From Hydrogenophaga sp. PAMC20947 (GTDB lineage: Bacteria; Pseudomonadota; Gammaproteobacteria; Burkholderiales; Burkholderiaceae_C): DNA of 64,000 nt. Location: NCBI RefSeq assembly GCF_004795855.1, contig NZ_CP039252.1, positions 434,001-498,000 of the forward strand, read 5' to 3'. The notes under the pieces were generated by a model. The model made no database searches. It was not told where the DNA came from and saw only the letters and a program-made list of their open reading frames with translations. Shown here in pieces: positions 53,704 through 62,835 of the stretch (positions are counted from its first letter, which is position 1; every line of letters starts with the position of its first letter). Both the position numbers and the translations under genes were made by a program.

Positions 53704-54843
53704 TTATCCCCTGAAATACCGGTTGGGCACAAACGGCATGGCACTCACCTCCATGGGTACAGCTTTGCCTCGCACGATGGCGTTGATGCGGGTGCCCATG
53801 GTGGCGTGCTCGGGGCTCACATAGCCCATGGCCACTGGTTTGTCGATGTTGGGGCCGAGCAGGCCACTGGTCACTTCGCCGATGACCGTCCCGTCCAGCG
53901 ATTGCAGCTCCACATGTTCGCGAACCGGGATGCGCTCCTGCGCGATCAGGCCCACGCGCTTTTTCATCAGCGGATCGGTGCCGTCGAGTTGGGCCAGCAC
54001 ACGCTCTGCACCCGGGAAGCCGCCGGCGCGCGCGCCCCCGGTGCGGCGCACTTTTTGCATGGCCCAGTTGAGCCCGGCTTGGACAGGTGTGGTGGTGGTG
54101 TCGATGTCTTGCCCGTAGAGGCACAGGCCCGCTTCGAGGCGCAGTGAGTTGCGAGCGCCCAGGCCCACAGGTTTCACTTCGGGCTGTGCGAGCAGGGCTC
54201 GGGCGAAATCGGTGGCGATGTCGGCGGGCAAGGAGATTTCGAAGCCGTCTTCGCCGGTGTAGCCGCTGCGGGTGACGTAGAGATCACCGCCGGCCCACTC
54301 AAAGGCGGCGCCTGTCATGAAGACCAGCTTTTCAACGCCCGGCAGGATGCGCTCCAGGGCAGATACCGCTAGCGGGCCTTGCAAGGCGAGCAGGGCGCGG
54401 TCAAATTGTGCGTTCACATGGCACAGCGAACCGATGGTGGCCTGTATGTGGGCCAGGTCGTCGTGTTTGCAGGCACCGTTGACGATGACGAACAGGTCGC
54501 CCCCATTGGCCACGTCGCGGTTGACGAACATGAGGTCGTCGATGATGCCGCCTTCTTCGGTGAGCAGCAGGCCGTAGCGTTGCTTGTTGATGCCCAGATC
54601 GACCACATCCACCGGCATCAGGGTCTCGAAGGCCGCCGCCGCATCAACACCCACCAGCCGCAACTGGCCCATGTGGGAGACGTCAAAGAGGCCTGCGGCC
54701 TGACGGGTGTGCAGGTGTTCCTGCATCAGGCCCATGGGGTACTGAACGGGCATGCTGTAACCCGCAAAAGGCACCATGCGGGCGCCCAGTTCGAGGTGCA
54801 GGGCGTGCAGTGGCGTGTGGAGCAGTTTGGCGGTGTCGGACAT
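53704..54843 (-). CDS. gcvT: aminomethyltransferase, T protein
   Basis: Glycine-cleavage T protein, 379 aa, which transfers the one-carbon unit to tetrahydrofolate with release of ammonia. Motifs: MVPFAGYSMPVQYP near the N-terminus, LFDVSHMGQ, RSGYTGEDGFEIS and the C-terminal GYVSPEHATMGTRI. It is the first gene of gcvT-gcvH-GST-gcvP, about 90 bp downstream of a tandem glycine riboswitch. Confidence 0.97.
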   Translation of the reverse strand: MSDTAKLLHTPLHALHLELGARMVPFAGYSMPVQYPMGLMQEHLHTRQAAGLFDVSHMGQLRLVGVDAAAAFETLMPVDVVDLGINKQRYGLLLTEEGGIIDDLMFVNRDVANGGDLFVIVNGACKHDDLAHIQATIGSLCHVNAQFDRALLALQGPLAVSALERILPGVEKLVFMTGAAFEWAGGDLYVTRSGYTGEDGFEISLPADIATDFARALLAQPEVKPVGLGARNSLRLEAGLCLYGQDIDTTTTPVQAGLNWAMQKVRRTGGARAGGFPGAERVLAQLDGTDPLMKKRVGLIAQERIPVREHVELQSLDGTVIGEVTSGLLGPNIDKPVAMGYVSPEHATMGTRINAIVRGKAVPMEVSAMPFVPNRYFRG

Positions 54844-54935
54844 GGCGGACTTTCAAAAAATGAAATGGAGGCTGACCCGATGTGGGGTGCTCTTGCAGAA
54901 CACCGCCCGGGTCACCACGGTTCATCCGTGGGCTG

Positions 54936-55163
54936 CCTCACTGTCCGCTTTACCTGAGAGATTCACGCGGGCGATGCCGCATTTGCTCCTTCGGTGGGCT
55001 TTCCAGAAGAAAGCCTCTCTCCAGTGGGGAACACCGCCGTTCAAGGCGGTGGTTGCCAGTCCTTTTGCCTGAGCGTTCTAGAACCAAGCGAACCAAGCAG
55101 CCCACTGTCATTCTCTGCGCCTTCGGCGAATCTGGCCATGTCCTGAACCAGATTTCTCTCCTG
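54936..55163 (-). promoter_or_regulatory. tandem glycine riboswitch upstream of gcvT
   Basis: Two glycine aptamers on the minus strand. Aptamer 1 (about 55163-55050) has GGAGAGAAATCTGG, TTCGCCGAAGGCGCAG, CGCTCAGGCAAAAGGACTGG. Aptamer 2 (about 55024-54936) has GGAGAGAGGC, CACCGAAGGAGCAAAT, AATCTCTCAGGTAAAGCGGACAG. A long extra hairpin (ACCGCC/GGCGGT) lies at the junction. A GGTGTTC/GAGCACC stem about 30-50 nt past aptamer 2 could be the expression platform. Glycine would induce the cleavage system. Confidence 0.93.
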
Positions 55164-55204
55164 ACGACGCGAAGTTTACCGGAACGCGGCCGTCCCCAAG
55201 ACGG

Positions 55205-55864
55205 CTACAGATCAGAAAATTGGTAAATTGCCTGCGCTTCATTCCAGTGGACCTGCCTGTGCGCTCTTGGCGCACTGGCTTCGACCACTTGTGCATTGAG
55301 TGCATCGTTGTTGGCAATCCAGTCCATCGATTGCGCCCGGCTGCGACCAAATTGCATGTGGCGCAGTACCAACCGCTCCAGCCGCAGAGCGGGTGCGACG
55401 CTCAGAAACCAGACTTCGTCGAGCAGCCCGGTCACAGGGGCCCACGGACCCTCTTCGAGCAGCAGGTAGTTGCCTTCGGTGATGACGAGTGGCGTCTGGG
55501 CAAAGACAGGCAGCGTGCCGGCGATAGGCTCTTCAAGGTCGCGGCGAAAATCGGGGGCATACACCACCTCGCTCGCGGGCTGTTGCTTCAAGCGCCGCAG
55601 CAACGCCGAGTAACCCGCGGCATCAAAGGTGTGCGGCGCCCCTTTGCGATCCGCGGTACCCAAACGGATCAGTTCGGATTGCGCAAGGTGGTAGCCGTCC
55701 ATGGGAACGGCTTGAGCGCGTTCGCCCAAGGCCTGTACCGCCAGCGTCGCGAGAGTGGACTTCCCCGACCCTGGTGCGCCGACGATACCCAGCAAACGCC
55801 TTGAGCCGCTGCTGAGCTCCTGCAGCCGCTGCAGCAGGCTGGGGTGCAGGGAGGCGGCGGTCAC
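55205..55864 (-). CDS. P-loop nucleoside/nucleotide kinase family protein
   Basis: A 219-aa protein related to uridine kinase/pantothenate kinase-like YggC proteins. The P-loop is GAPGSGKST (29-37), followed by VPMDGYHLAQ and ITEGNYLLLEEGPW, the family's phosphate-acceptor region. The acceptor, probably a nucleoside or sugar, is unknown. The start overlaps the ETF-QO stop (ATGA). Confidence 0.88.
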   Translation of the reverse strand: MTAASLHPSLLQRLQELSSGSRRLLGIVGAPGSGKSTLATLAVQALGERAQAVPMDGYHLAQSELIRLGTADRKGAPHTFDAAGYSALLRRLKQQPASEVVYAPDFRRDLEEPIAGTLPVFAQTPLVITEGNYLLLEEGPWAPVTGLLDEVWFLSVAPALRLERLVLRHMQFGRSRAQSMDWIANNDALNAQVVEASAPRAHRQVHWNEAQAIYQFSDL

Positions 55865-57546
55865 ATGCCCGCGTAGTTGGGTCCACCGCCGCCTTCAGGG
55901 GTGACCCAGACGATGTTTTGTGTGGGGTCTTTGATGTCGCAGGTTTTGCAGTGGACACAGTTTTGCGCGTTGATCTGCAGACGGTCCTTGCCATCTTCGG
56001 TCTTCACGAATTCGTAAACCCCTGCTGGGCAATAGCGCGCTTCGGGGCCCGCGTACTTGGCCAGATTGATGCTCACCGGCACGCTGGCATCCTTCAGCGT
56101 GAGGTGGGACGGCTGTTGCTCTTCGTGGTTGGTGTTGGAGACAAACACGCTGGAAAGGCGGTCGAAGGTCAGCTTGCCGTCGGGCTTGGGGTAGCTGATC
56201 TGCGGCATCTCGTTGGCCGGGCGAAGCATGGTGTGGTCAGCCGCGGTGTGGTGGATGGTCCACGGCGGGGTGCTGACGCCGATCTTGGGCAAGAACCACT
56301 GTTCGACACCAGTCATGAGCGCGCCGATCGTGCTGCCTTTTTTGAACCATTGCTTGAAGTTGCGTGACTGGTGCAGTTCGGTGTGCAGCCAGCTCTTTTC
56401 GAACGCGGCGGGGAAGGCCGTGAGTTCGTCGCTGGTGCGGCCAGCGGCCACGGCCTCGAAAGCGGCTTCTGCCACCATCATGCCGCTCTTGATGGCGGCG
56501 TGGCTGCCTTTGATGCGGGCGGCGTTCAGGAAACCCGCATCGCAGCCGACGAGCGCACCGCCTGGGAACACGGTTTTGGGCAAAGACAGCAGGCCGCCGG
56601 CCGTGATGGCCCGGGCGCCATAGCCGAGGCGTTTGCCGCCTTCGATGTGGGCCTTGATGGCCGGGTGGGTTTTCCAGCGCTGCATCTCTTCAAAAGGCGA
56701 GAGCCAGGGGTTCTTGTAGTCCAGGCCCACCACAAAACCCAGCGTGACCTTGTTGCCCTCGAGGTGGTAGAGGAAACCGCCGCCATAGGTTTCGCTGTCC
56801 ATGGGCCAGCCGGCGGTGTGCACCACCTTGCCTGGCTGCGCTTTGTCTGCGGGAATTTCCCAGAGTTCTTTGATCCCGATGGCGTAGCTCTGAGGATCCT
56901 TGCCTTCGTCCAGCTTGAACTTGGCAATGAGCTGTTTGCCCAGGTGGCCTCGCGCACCTTCGGCGAACACGGTGTATTTGGCATGCAGCTCCATCCCCAG
57001 CTGAAAGTTGCCGGTTGGCTCGCCGTCTTTGCCCACACCCAGGTTGCCCGTGGCCACGCCCTTGACGGAGCCGTCTTCGTTGTAGAGCACTTCTGCGGCC
57101 GCAAAGCCGGGGAAAATTTCCACGCCCAGGGCCTCCGCCTGCTCGCCCAGCCACTTGGTGACAGCGCCCAGGCTCACCACGAAATTGCCGTGGTTGTGGA
57201 AATTGCGCGGCACCAGGGCGTCGGGGGTGCGCTTGTGGCCACTCTCGGAAAGGAACAACACGTCATCACCAGAGACGGGTTGGCTCAGCGGCGCGCCAAG
57301 TTCTTTCCAGTTGGGAAAGAGTTCGGTGATGGCCTTGGGGTCCATCACCGCGCCGCTCAAGATATGGGCGCCCGGCTCGGACCCTTTCTCCAGCACACAG
57401 ACGTTCAGCTCGCTGCCCTTCTCGGCAGCGAGCTGCTTGAGGCGAATGGCTGTGGACAGGCCGGCGGGGCCGCCACCGATCACGACCACGTCGTACTCCA
57501 TGGCTTCGCGTGGGCCGTAGGTGCTCAGGATTTCGTCGTGGGTCAT
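55861..57546 (-). CDS. electron-transfer flavoprotein:ubiquinone oxidoreductase
   Basis: A 561-aa membrane-bound flavoprotein with one 4Fe-4S cluster that passes electrons from ETF to ubiquinone, supporting fatty-acid and amino-acid oxidation. The FAD motif is VVIGGGPAGLSTAIRLKQLA (21-40). Cluster cysteines lie in the C-terminal YCPAGVYEF and NCVHCKTCDIKDP. It diverges from the SDR gene and is followed by the overlapping kinase gene. Confidence 0.95.
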   Translation of the reverse strand: MTHDEILSTYGPREAMEYDVVVIGGGPAGLSTAIRLKQLAAEKGSELNVCVLEKGSEPGAHILSGAVMDPKAITELFPNWKELGAPLSQPVSGDDVLFLSESGHKRTPDALVPRNFHNHGNFVVSLGAVTKWLGEQAEALGVEIFPGFAAAEVLYNEDGSVKGVATGNLGVGKDGEPTGNFQLGMELHAKYTVFAEGARGHLGKQLIAKFKLDEGKDPQSYAIGIKELWEIPADKAQPGKVVHTAGWPMDSETYGGGFLYHLEGNKVTLGFVVGLDYKNPWLSPFEEMQRWKTHPAIKAHIEGGKRLGYGARAITAGGLLSLPKTVFPGGALVGCDAGFLNAARIKGSHAAIKSGMMVAEAAFEAVAAGRTSDELTAFPAAFEKSWLHTELHQSRNFKQWFKKGSTIGALMTGVEQWFLPKIGVSTPPWTIHHTAADHTMLRPANEMPQISYPKPDGKLTFDRLSSVFVSNTNHEEQQPSHLTLKDASVPVSINLAKYAGPEARYCPAGVYEFVKTEDGKDRLQINAQNCVHCKTCDIKDPTQNIVWVTPEGGGGPNYAGM

Positions 57547-57734
57547 GGTGTCAAGCCTCTGTTGTCGGATTCGTGGGCATGCAGAACCGGTGGCCGGTCT
57601 GCAAGGCGTGAAGACAAGGCGGAACCGGCCCGCTTGTCGTGGTTGCGACCGATTTTAGTGGTCCAGGGGGCACAATCAGTGTCACACACGCCGCGCGGGT
57701 GTGTGAGAACCGCATTTTTGAGAGAGGACTCTAA

Positions 57735-58517
57735 ATGGCATACAGCTTGGATCTATCGGGGCGCGTCGCGCTTATCACGGGCGCTTCGGGTGGCCTGGGT
57801 GAACAATTTTCCAAGACCCTGGCCAAGGCCGGCGCAGCGGTGGTGCTCGCCGGGCGGCGCACAGACCGTCTGATGGCCCTGCGCGCACACATTGAGGCCG
57901 ATGGGGGGGATGCTCATGTGGTGGCCCTGGATGTGACCGATCTGGCGTCGATCAAGGCGGCGATCGCCCACGCGGAAACGGAAGTTGGCGGGATTGATAT
58001 CCTCGTCAACAATTCGGGTGTGAGCACCACTCAGCGCCTGCAGGATGTGACCGAAGAAGACTACGATTTTGTCTTGAACACCAACACCAAAGGTGCCTTC
58101 TTTGTGGCTCAGGAGGTTGCGAAGCGCATGCTGGCCCGCGCCAAGGGTTCGGCGCCGGGCACCTATGTGGGCGGGCGCATTGTGAACATCGCCTCGATGG
58201 CCGGTCTGAAGGTGCTGCCGCAGATCGGTGTCTATTGCATGAGCAAGGCCGCTGTGGTGCACATGACCAAGGCCATGGCCGTCGAATGGGGCAAGTACGG
58301 CATCAACGTCAATGCACTCTGCCCTGGCTACATCGATACCGAGATCAACCACAAGCATTGGGAGACCGAGCAAGGCCAGAAGCTGATCAGCATGTTGCCT
58401 CGCAAACGCGTGGGTCAGCCGTCGGATCTGGATGCGGTGCTGGTCATGCTGTGTTCCAACGAAAGCCACTTCGTCAATGGCGCTGTGATCGCTGCTGATG
58501 ATGGATTCGGCGCTTGA
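57735..58517 (+). CDS. short-chain dehydrogenase/reductase
   Basis: A 260-aa classical SDR. Cofactor loop TGASGGLG (15-22), NNSG (92-95), catalytic S154, Y167 and K171 (YCMSK) are intact. Sequence is FabG-like but with an insertion before the active-site Ser. AGAGAGGA precedes ATG 57735. The substrate, probably a 3-hydroxyacyl or hydroxy compound, is not predictable. Confidence 0.92.
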   Translation: MAYSLDLSGRVALITGASGGLGEQFSKTLAKAGAAVVLAGRRTDRLMALRAHIEADGGDAHVVALDVTDLASIKAAIAHAETEVGGIDILVNNSGVSTTQRLQDVTEEDYDFVLNTNTKGAFFVAQEVAKRMLARAKGSAPGTYVGGRIVNIASMAGLKVLPQIGVYCMSKAAVVHMTKAMAVEWGKYGINVNALCPGYIDTEINHKHWETEQGQKLISMLPRKRVGQPSDLDAVLVMLCSNESHFVNGAVIAADDGFGA

Positions 58518-58589
58518 AGTTCCCCCCGCGCCGGCTTCGCGGCATCCTCGGCTTTGCTGCCCTTCTTTGACCGCGTTGACGGGGCTGCG

Positions 58590-59537
58590 GTGAATGCATC
58601 GGTGGTTTCTGTGAGGCCAGGCCTCTCGCCCGGCATGGGCACGGGCATCTTGGCTGGCTTGGGGGCGGGTGCTTTTTGGGGCATGGCTTTTGTCGCGCCC
58701 CTGATGGCGCCCAACTTCAGCTCGGTGGATATCACAGCAGGGCGGTACCTGGCTTGTGGGCTGGTGTCGCTGCTGCTGATGCTGTGGTCGGGTGCGCGCC
58801 GGCAACGCATCTGGCCCACCTGGCGCCAGGCGGGGGCGGCGTTGTGGCTGAGCGTGCTCGGGTACACGGGTTATTACCTGTTGCTGTCGCTGGCGATTCA
58901 GACGACTGGCGCCACCTTGCCGGTGTTGGTGATTGGCACGATTCCGCTGTGGATGATGTTGCTGGGCAAACCTGAAGGCCTGCTGTGGCGCAAGCTGGTC
59001 CCTGGCTTGTTGCTCACCGTCATGGGCATGGCGCTCATGATGCACGCCACGGCGAGTGGGTTGGGGGCGGTGGGCGCGGGCGCTGATCTGTGGCTGGGTG
59101 TTTTTTATGCGGGATTGGCCGCAGCGTCCTGGGTGCTGTTTGGCTTGCTCAACAAGCGTTGGCTCCACCAGCACCCCGAAGTGAATTCCACCATGTGGGC
59201 CAACTGGATGGGTGTTGCCGCTGGCCTGGGCGCTGTCCCCATCTGGTTGTGGGCGGGCAGCCCGCTGCAAATCATGGTGGATCGCGATGGTTTTGGCACC
59301 TACGTTTTGGTGTGCGGTATCACGGGCGTGGGTGCGGCGTGGGTCGCTTCGGTGTTGTGGAACATGGCCAGCCGCCGCCTGAGCGCCAGCCTGGCGGGGC
59401 AGCTCATTGTGAGCGAGACGGTTTTTGGCCTGCTGTATGGCTTTGTCTGGAATGCGCACTGGCCGGCTGCGATGCAGTGGCTGGCTTGCGTGTTGTTTGT
59501 GGCGGGTATCTTGGCTTCGATCAAGGCCCATCGATAA
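58590..59537 (+). CDS. DMT-superfamily (EamA) permease
   Basis: A ten-helix permease of about 315 aa with two EamA repeats (GLGAGAFWGMAFVAPLM; LAAASWVLFGLLNKRW). The start is uncertain: GTG 58590 is used here, with in-frame TTG 58554 and ATG 58635 (beginning just before the first helix) as alternatives. The thioesterase gene follows within 10 bp, so the two are probably co-transcribed. Substrate unknown. Confidence 0.86.
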   Translation: MNASVVSVRPGLSPGMGTGILAGLGAGAFWGMAFVAPLMAPNFSSVDITAGRYLACGLVSLLLMLWSGARRQRIWPTWRQAGAALWLSVLGYTGYYLLLSLAIQTTGATLPVLVIGTIPLWMMLLGKPEGLLWRKLVPGLLLTVMGMALMMHATASGLGAVGAGADLWLGVFYAGLAAASWVLFGLLNKRWLHQHPEVNSTMWANWMGVAAGLGAVPIWLWAGSPLQIMVDRDGFGTYVLVCGITGVGAAWVASVLWNMASRRLSASLAGQLIVSETVFGLLYGFVWNAHWPAAMQWLACVLFVAGILASIKAHR

Positions 59538-59547
59538 GGATGGAAGT

Positions 59548-60000
59548 ATGAAACTCGAATTGCCGGAAAAAAAACGCCTGGTGCACAGCGTGGTAGCGAA
59601 CATCCGTTGGGGCGACATGGACGCCATGGGCCATGTCAACAACACCATTTACTTCCGCTACATGGAGATGGCGCGGCTGGACTGGTTTTTTGGCATGGGG
59701 CTGCCCGCCAAGCCCCAAGGCGAAGGCCCCGTGATCGTGAATGCGTTTTGCAATTTCATCAAACAGCTGGAGTTTCCGGGCGATGTGCTGGTGCGCACCT
59801 ATGTGGGTGAGATGGGTCGTACATCATTCGACACGTACCACGAGCTGTTGCGCACCGATGACCCTGACACGGTGTGCGCCAGCGGTGGTGCAACCGTGGT
59901 CTGGGTGGATTTCCCGAAACAGAAATCTGTGCCGATGTCTGATCATGCCAGGGCGTTGATCCAAGGATCGGGTCAGCCGCCCCGGCTTTCCGCGTCCTGA
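59548..60000 (+). CDS. acyl-CoA thioesterase, 4HBT hotdog family
   Basis: A 150-aa hotdog-fold thioesterase. The motif WGDMDAMGHVNNTIYFRYMEMAR carries the family's catalytic Asp and the GHVNN turn of 4-hydroxybenzoyl-CoA thioesterases/YbgC. AAGGA lies upstream of ATG 59548. It converges with the CMD-family gene, leaving only one base between the two stops. Confidence 0.9.
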   Translation: MKLELPEKKRLVHSVVANIRWGDMDAMGHVNNTIYFRYMEMARLDWFFGMGLPAKPQGEGPVIVNAFCNFIKQLEFPGDVLVRTYVGEMGRTSFDTYHELLRTDDPDTVCASGGATVVWVDFPKQKSVPMSDHARALIQGSGQPPRLSAS

Positions 60001-60001
60001 T

Positions 60002-60592
60002 TTACTTCACCTTCGGCACCCGACCCATCAGGTAAAACTCGGGGTTGGGCATCATGCCAGCGAAGTTGGCCATGCGGTTGGACAGCCCGAAGAAGGCCGT
60101 GATGGCGGCGATGTCCCAGGCGTCTTCATCGCTGAAGCCGTGGACTTGCAGCGCCTCAAAGTCGGCGTCTTCAATGGACTGGGCGTCCAGGCAAACCTTC
60201 ATGGCGAAATCGAGCATGGCACGTTGGCGGTCGCTGATTTCGGCCTTGCGGTGATTGACGGCCACTTGGTCGGCCACCTGCGGCTTCTTTTCGTAAATGC
60301 GCAGGATCGCTCCATGGGCCACGACACAGTAGAGGCAGTTGTTGGCCGCGCTGGTGGTGGTCACGATCATTTCTCGATCGCCCTTGGTCAGGCCCGAGGT
60401 GCGCCCTGCCGTTTCTGGCGTCATGAGGGCATCGTGGTACGCGAAGAAAGCGCGCCACTCGGCTGGGCGGCGGGCGAAGGCCAGAAACACGTTGGGCACG
60501 AACCCTGCTTTCTCCTGGACTTCGAGGACTTTGGCCTTGATGTCATTCGGGAGGCTGTTGATGTCGGGCAAAGGGAAACGGGGGGTATTCAT
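60002..60592 (-). CDS. peroxidase-related CMD/AhpD-like protein
   Basis: A 196-aa alkylhydroperoxidase-like protein of the carboxymuconolactone-decarboxylase superfamily. The active-site set E74, C86xxC89 (NNCLYC) and H93 is intact, which suggests thiol-dependent peroxidase activity. AGGAGA precedes ATG 60592. It diverges from a second, smaller CMD-fold gene. Confidence 0.9.
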   Translation of the reverse strand: MNTPRFPLPDINSLPNDIKAKVLEVQEKAGFVPNVFLAFARRPAEWRAFFAYHDALMTPETAGRTSGLTKGDREMIVTTTSAANNCLYCVVAHGAILRIYEKKPQVADQVAVNHRKAEISDRQRAMLDFAMKVCLDAQSIEDADFEALQVHGFSDEDAWDIAAITAFFGLSNRMANFAGMMPNPEFYLMGRVPKVK

Positions 60593-60675
60593 GATGGAGT
60601 CTCCTGTTGTGGTTCTTGAGGTCAAGCCTCAGTTTATCCTTGGACTTTTCAACCGCCTGACACTTGGAGCACCGC

Positions 60676-61053
60676 ATGCAAGACCAACAATTCCACAAGG
60701 GCCTGGCCACCCGTCGCGAAGTCATGAGCGATGAGTTTGTTGACCGGGCATTCGCCCAGGCAACGCCTTTCACGATGCCGATACAGGAGCATATTTCCCG
60801 CAACGCCTGGGGCGATGTGTGGCAGCGTGAAGGGCTTGACCGCAAGACCCGCAGTTTGGTGACCGTGGCAATGTTGACGGCGCTGGGCAAGCAACATGAG
60901 CTGAAAGGCCATGTGCGCGGCGCTCTGAACAACGGCGCCACAGTGAGTGAGATTCAGGAGGTGTTGCTGCATGCTGCCGTGTATTGCGGCATTCCCGCGT
61001 CGGTCGATGCGTTTCGCACTGCGGCCGAGGTGGTCGATGCACCCGCGACGTGA
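60676..61053 (+). CDS. 4-carboxymuconolactone decarboxylase family protein
   Basis: A 125-aa protein resembling PcaC (NAWGDVWQREGLDRKTRSLVTVAMLTALGKQHELKGHVRGALNNG; LLHAAVYCGIPAS). No other protocatechuate-pathway gene is next to it, so true PcaC activity is not certain. GGAG precedes ATG 60676. It lies 76 bp upstream of the Bug-type binding protein, a pairing common in Comamonadaceae catabolic loci. Confidence 0.88.
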   Translation: MQDQQFHKGLATRREVMSDEFVDRAFAQATPFTMPIQEHISRNAWGDVWQREGLDRKTRSLVTVAMLTALGKQHELKGHVRGALNNGATVSEIQEVLLHAAVYCGIPASVDAFRTAAEVVDAPAT

Positions 61054-61129
61054 CAAAAAGCCGGTTGGATGCTCCAGGCCACGGCTTCAGCGATTTTGAT
61101 TTGATTTTTTGCACAGTTCAGGAGTATTC

Positions 61130-62119
61130 ATGAGTCGTTTCCGTCGAACCTGGCTGCAGCACAGCCTTCGGGCTGCGCTGGCCTTGGGCGCCACATTTTC
61201 GCTGGGGCTGGGCAACGCACAGGCCGCGAGCACCACCAAGATACTGGTGGGATTTCCTGCGGGGGGCGGCTCAGATGCCATTGCACGCATCCTGGCCGAG
61301 CGCATGCAGATCGAGCTGGGCAGCAACGTGGTGGTGGACAACAAACCCGGCGCGGGCGGGCAGATCGCTGCTCAGGCCCTCAAGGCCGCAGCACCCGATG
61401 GGCAGACGCTGTTTCTCAGTCACGACCACAGCATCACTATCTTGCCCATGGTGACCCGGAATCCGGGCTATGACTCGGCCAAGGACTTTGTGCCTGTGGC
61501 GGGAATCGCCACGTTCGTCAACGCGTTTGCCGTCTCGGGCGGGACGACAGCCAAGACTTTCCAGGCCTATGTGGCGCAGGTGAAGCAGCAGGGCGGTGGC
61601 AAAGGGGTGGTGGGCATTCCGGCGCCGGGTTCCGTGCCTCAGTTTCTGGTGCAAGTCATTGCCCGCAAAAATGGACTGGACCTGGTGGCTGTGCCTTACC
61701 GGGGCAGTGCGCCGATGATGTCCGACATGCTGGGCAACCAGATTCCTGCAGGCGTGGCCTCCATTCCGGACTTCATTGAAAACCACAAGGCCGGCAAAGT
61801 GCGGGTGGTTGCGGTGATGGGCACCCAGCGCCAGGCATCGATGCCCGAAGTACCCACCTTGGCCGAACTGGGTCTGAGCGGGTTTGAAGAGGTGCCTTTT
61901 TACGGCGTGTTTGCGCCGGCTGGGACACCGAAGGCCACGCTCGACAAATTGGCATTGGCGATTCAAAAAACCATCGCCCAACCCGACGTGCGCGACAAGC
62001 TCACCACCATGGGCCTGAGCGTTGGTTTCATGTCTTCCGACGAGCTGGCCGCGCGTGAGCGCAGCTACGCCAAGGTGTGGGCCAAGATCATTCAGGAGAG
62101 TGGTTACCAGCCGAACTGA
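61130..62119 (+). CDS. Bug/TctC-type periplasmic substrate-binding protein
   Basis: A 329-aa tripartite-tricarboxylate receptor. The signal peptide ends near GNAQAAS (residue 27), followed by ILVGFPAGGGSDAIARILAERM and VVDNKPGAGGQIAAQ, the family hallmarks. CAGGAG precedes ATG 61130. No TctA/TctB permease genes are adjacent, as is usual for the expanded Bug family in Burkholderiales. Ligand, probably a carboxylate, is unknown. Confidence 0.93.
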   Translation: MSRFRRTWLQHSLRAALALGATFSLGLGNAQAASTTKILVGFPAGGGSDAIARILAERMQIELGSNVVVDNKPGAGGQIAAQALKAAAPDGQTLFLSHDHSITILPMVTRNPGYDSAKDFVPVAGIATFVNAFAVSGGTTAKTFQAYVAQVKQQGGGKGVVGIPAPGSVPQFLVQVIARKNGLDLVAVPYRGSAPMMSDMLGNQIPAGVASIPDFIENHKAGKVRVVAVMGTQRQASMPEVPTLAELGLSGFEEVPFYGVFAPAGTPKATLDKLALAIQKTIAQPDVRDKLTTMGLSVGFMSSDELAARERSYAKVWAKIIQESGYQPN

Positions 62120-62162
62120 GCAAGGGGAGGGCCAGCCAGGGCCCCTGGTTTGCCAGACCTCT

Positions 62163-62753
62163 TCAGCCTGCCAGCAACCGGTGCACCAGGTCTGGCGTGC
62201 TGTGGGCCTCGTACTTGCGCATCAGGCGGGCGCGGTGGATTTCCACCGTGCGGTGGCTGATGCCCAGCGCTTTGCCGATCTCTTTGCTGGTGAGGCCATC
62301 CATCAACAAGGCCGCCACTTCGCGCTCGCGCCCCGTCAGCTCGGAGCGGACCGCGCGCCTTGAGCTGAGGTCTTCGAAGCTCCAGATGCCCGCTTCGTGT
62401 GGGGCCCCAAGGTGCAGGGCCCGCCCGGTCACATGGCACCAGAACGGCTCACCTTTGAATCGGCCGTCTGCGCGTTTCATCACGCGGTCGTCCGCATAGG
62501 TGCCGTTGCGGCCCAGGATGGGTTCGATTCGGGCGCCGGTGCGCTCGTATTCGGCAACGCTGGGGTACAGCAGTTGAAAGCTCTGGCCGACGAGCTGCTC
62601 GCGCGAGGTGCCGAACATTTCGCACAGGGCCTGGTTGCAGTCCACCATGGTGCGCTGGCGCGAGAGCGCCATGCCCAGTGGCGCCAGGTCGAAGGCGAGC
62701 CGGTAGTCAATGTCGGGCATGGGCATGGGCGGGGGCGTGTTCGGGTTAGCCAT
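62163..62753 (-). CDS. PAS-LuxR transcriptional regulator
   Basis: A 196-aa regulator: a PAS-like sensor domain (about 14-130; FDLAPLGMALSRQRTMVDCNQALCEMFG) joined to a LuxR/NarL helix-turn-helix (139-195; LTGREREVAALLMDGLTSKEIGKALGISHRTVEIHR). It lacks a phosphoreceiver domain. It diverges from scoA across 82 bp containing a perfect palindrome, so it probably controls scoAB and itself. Confidence 0.92.
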   Translation of the reverse strand: MANPNTPPPMPMPDIDYRLAFDLAPLGMALSRQRTMVDCNQALCEMFGTSREQLVGQSFQLLYPSVAEYERTGARIEPILGRNGTYADDRVMKRADGRFKGEPFWCHVTGRALHLGAPHEAGIWSFEDLSSRRAVRSELTGREREVAALLMDGLTSKEIGKALGISHRTVEIHRARLMRKYEAHSTPDLVHRLLAG

Positions 62754-62761
62754 TAGGTCAA

Positions 62762-62783
62762 ACTACGTATGCAGTTACGTAGT
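62762..62783. promoter_or_regulatory. perfect palindrome ACTACGTA-N6-TACGTAGT
   Basis: An 8-bp perfect inverted repeat with a 6-bp spacer, 9 bp from the regulator's start codon and 53-74 bp from scoA. Symmetry and size suit a dimeric LuxR/NarL-type protein. It most likely overlaps the regulator's own translation-initiation region, giving autoregulation. Confidence 0.65.
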
Positions 62784-62835
62784 ATCGTAGCGGTTTGCAG
62801 AGCACACTCCCGTGTTCATCCATGGAGCCAACGAC

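Noticed and set aside
57753..59648. 631-codon open frame antisense to the SDR and DMT genes.
   Set aside because: Both plus-strand genes are well supported by motifs; the antisense product is Arg/His/Gln-rich and unrecognisable.
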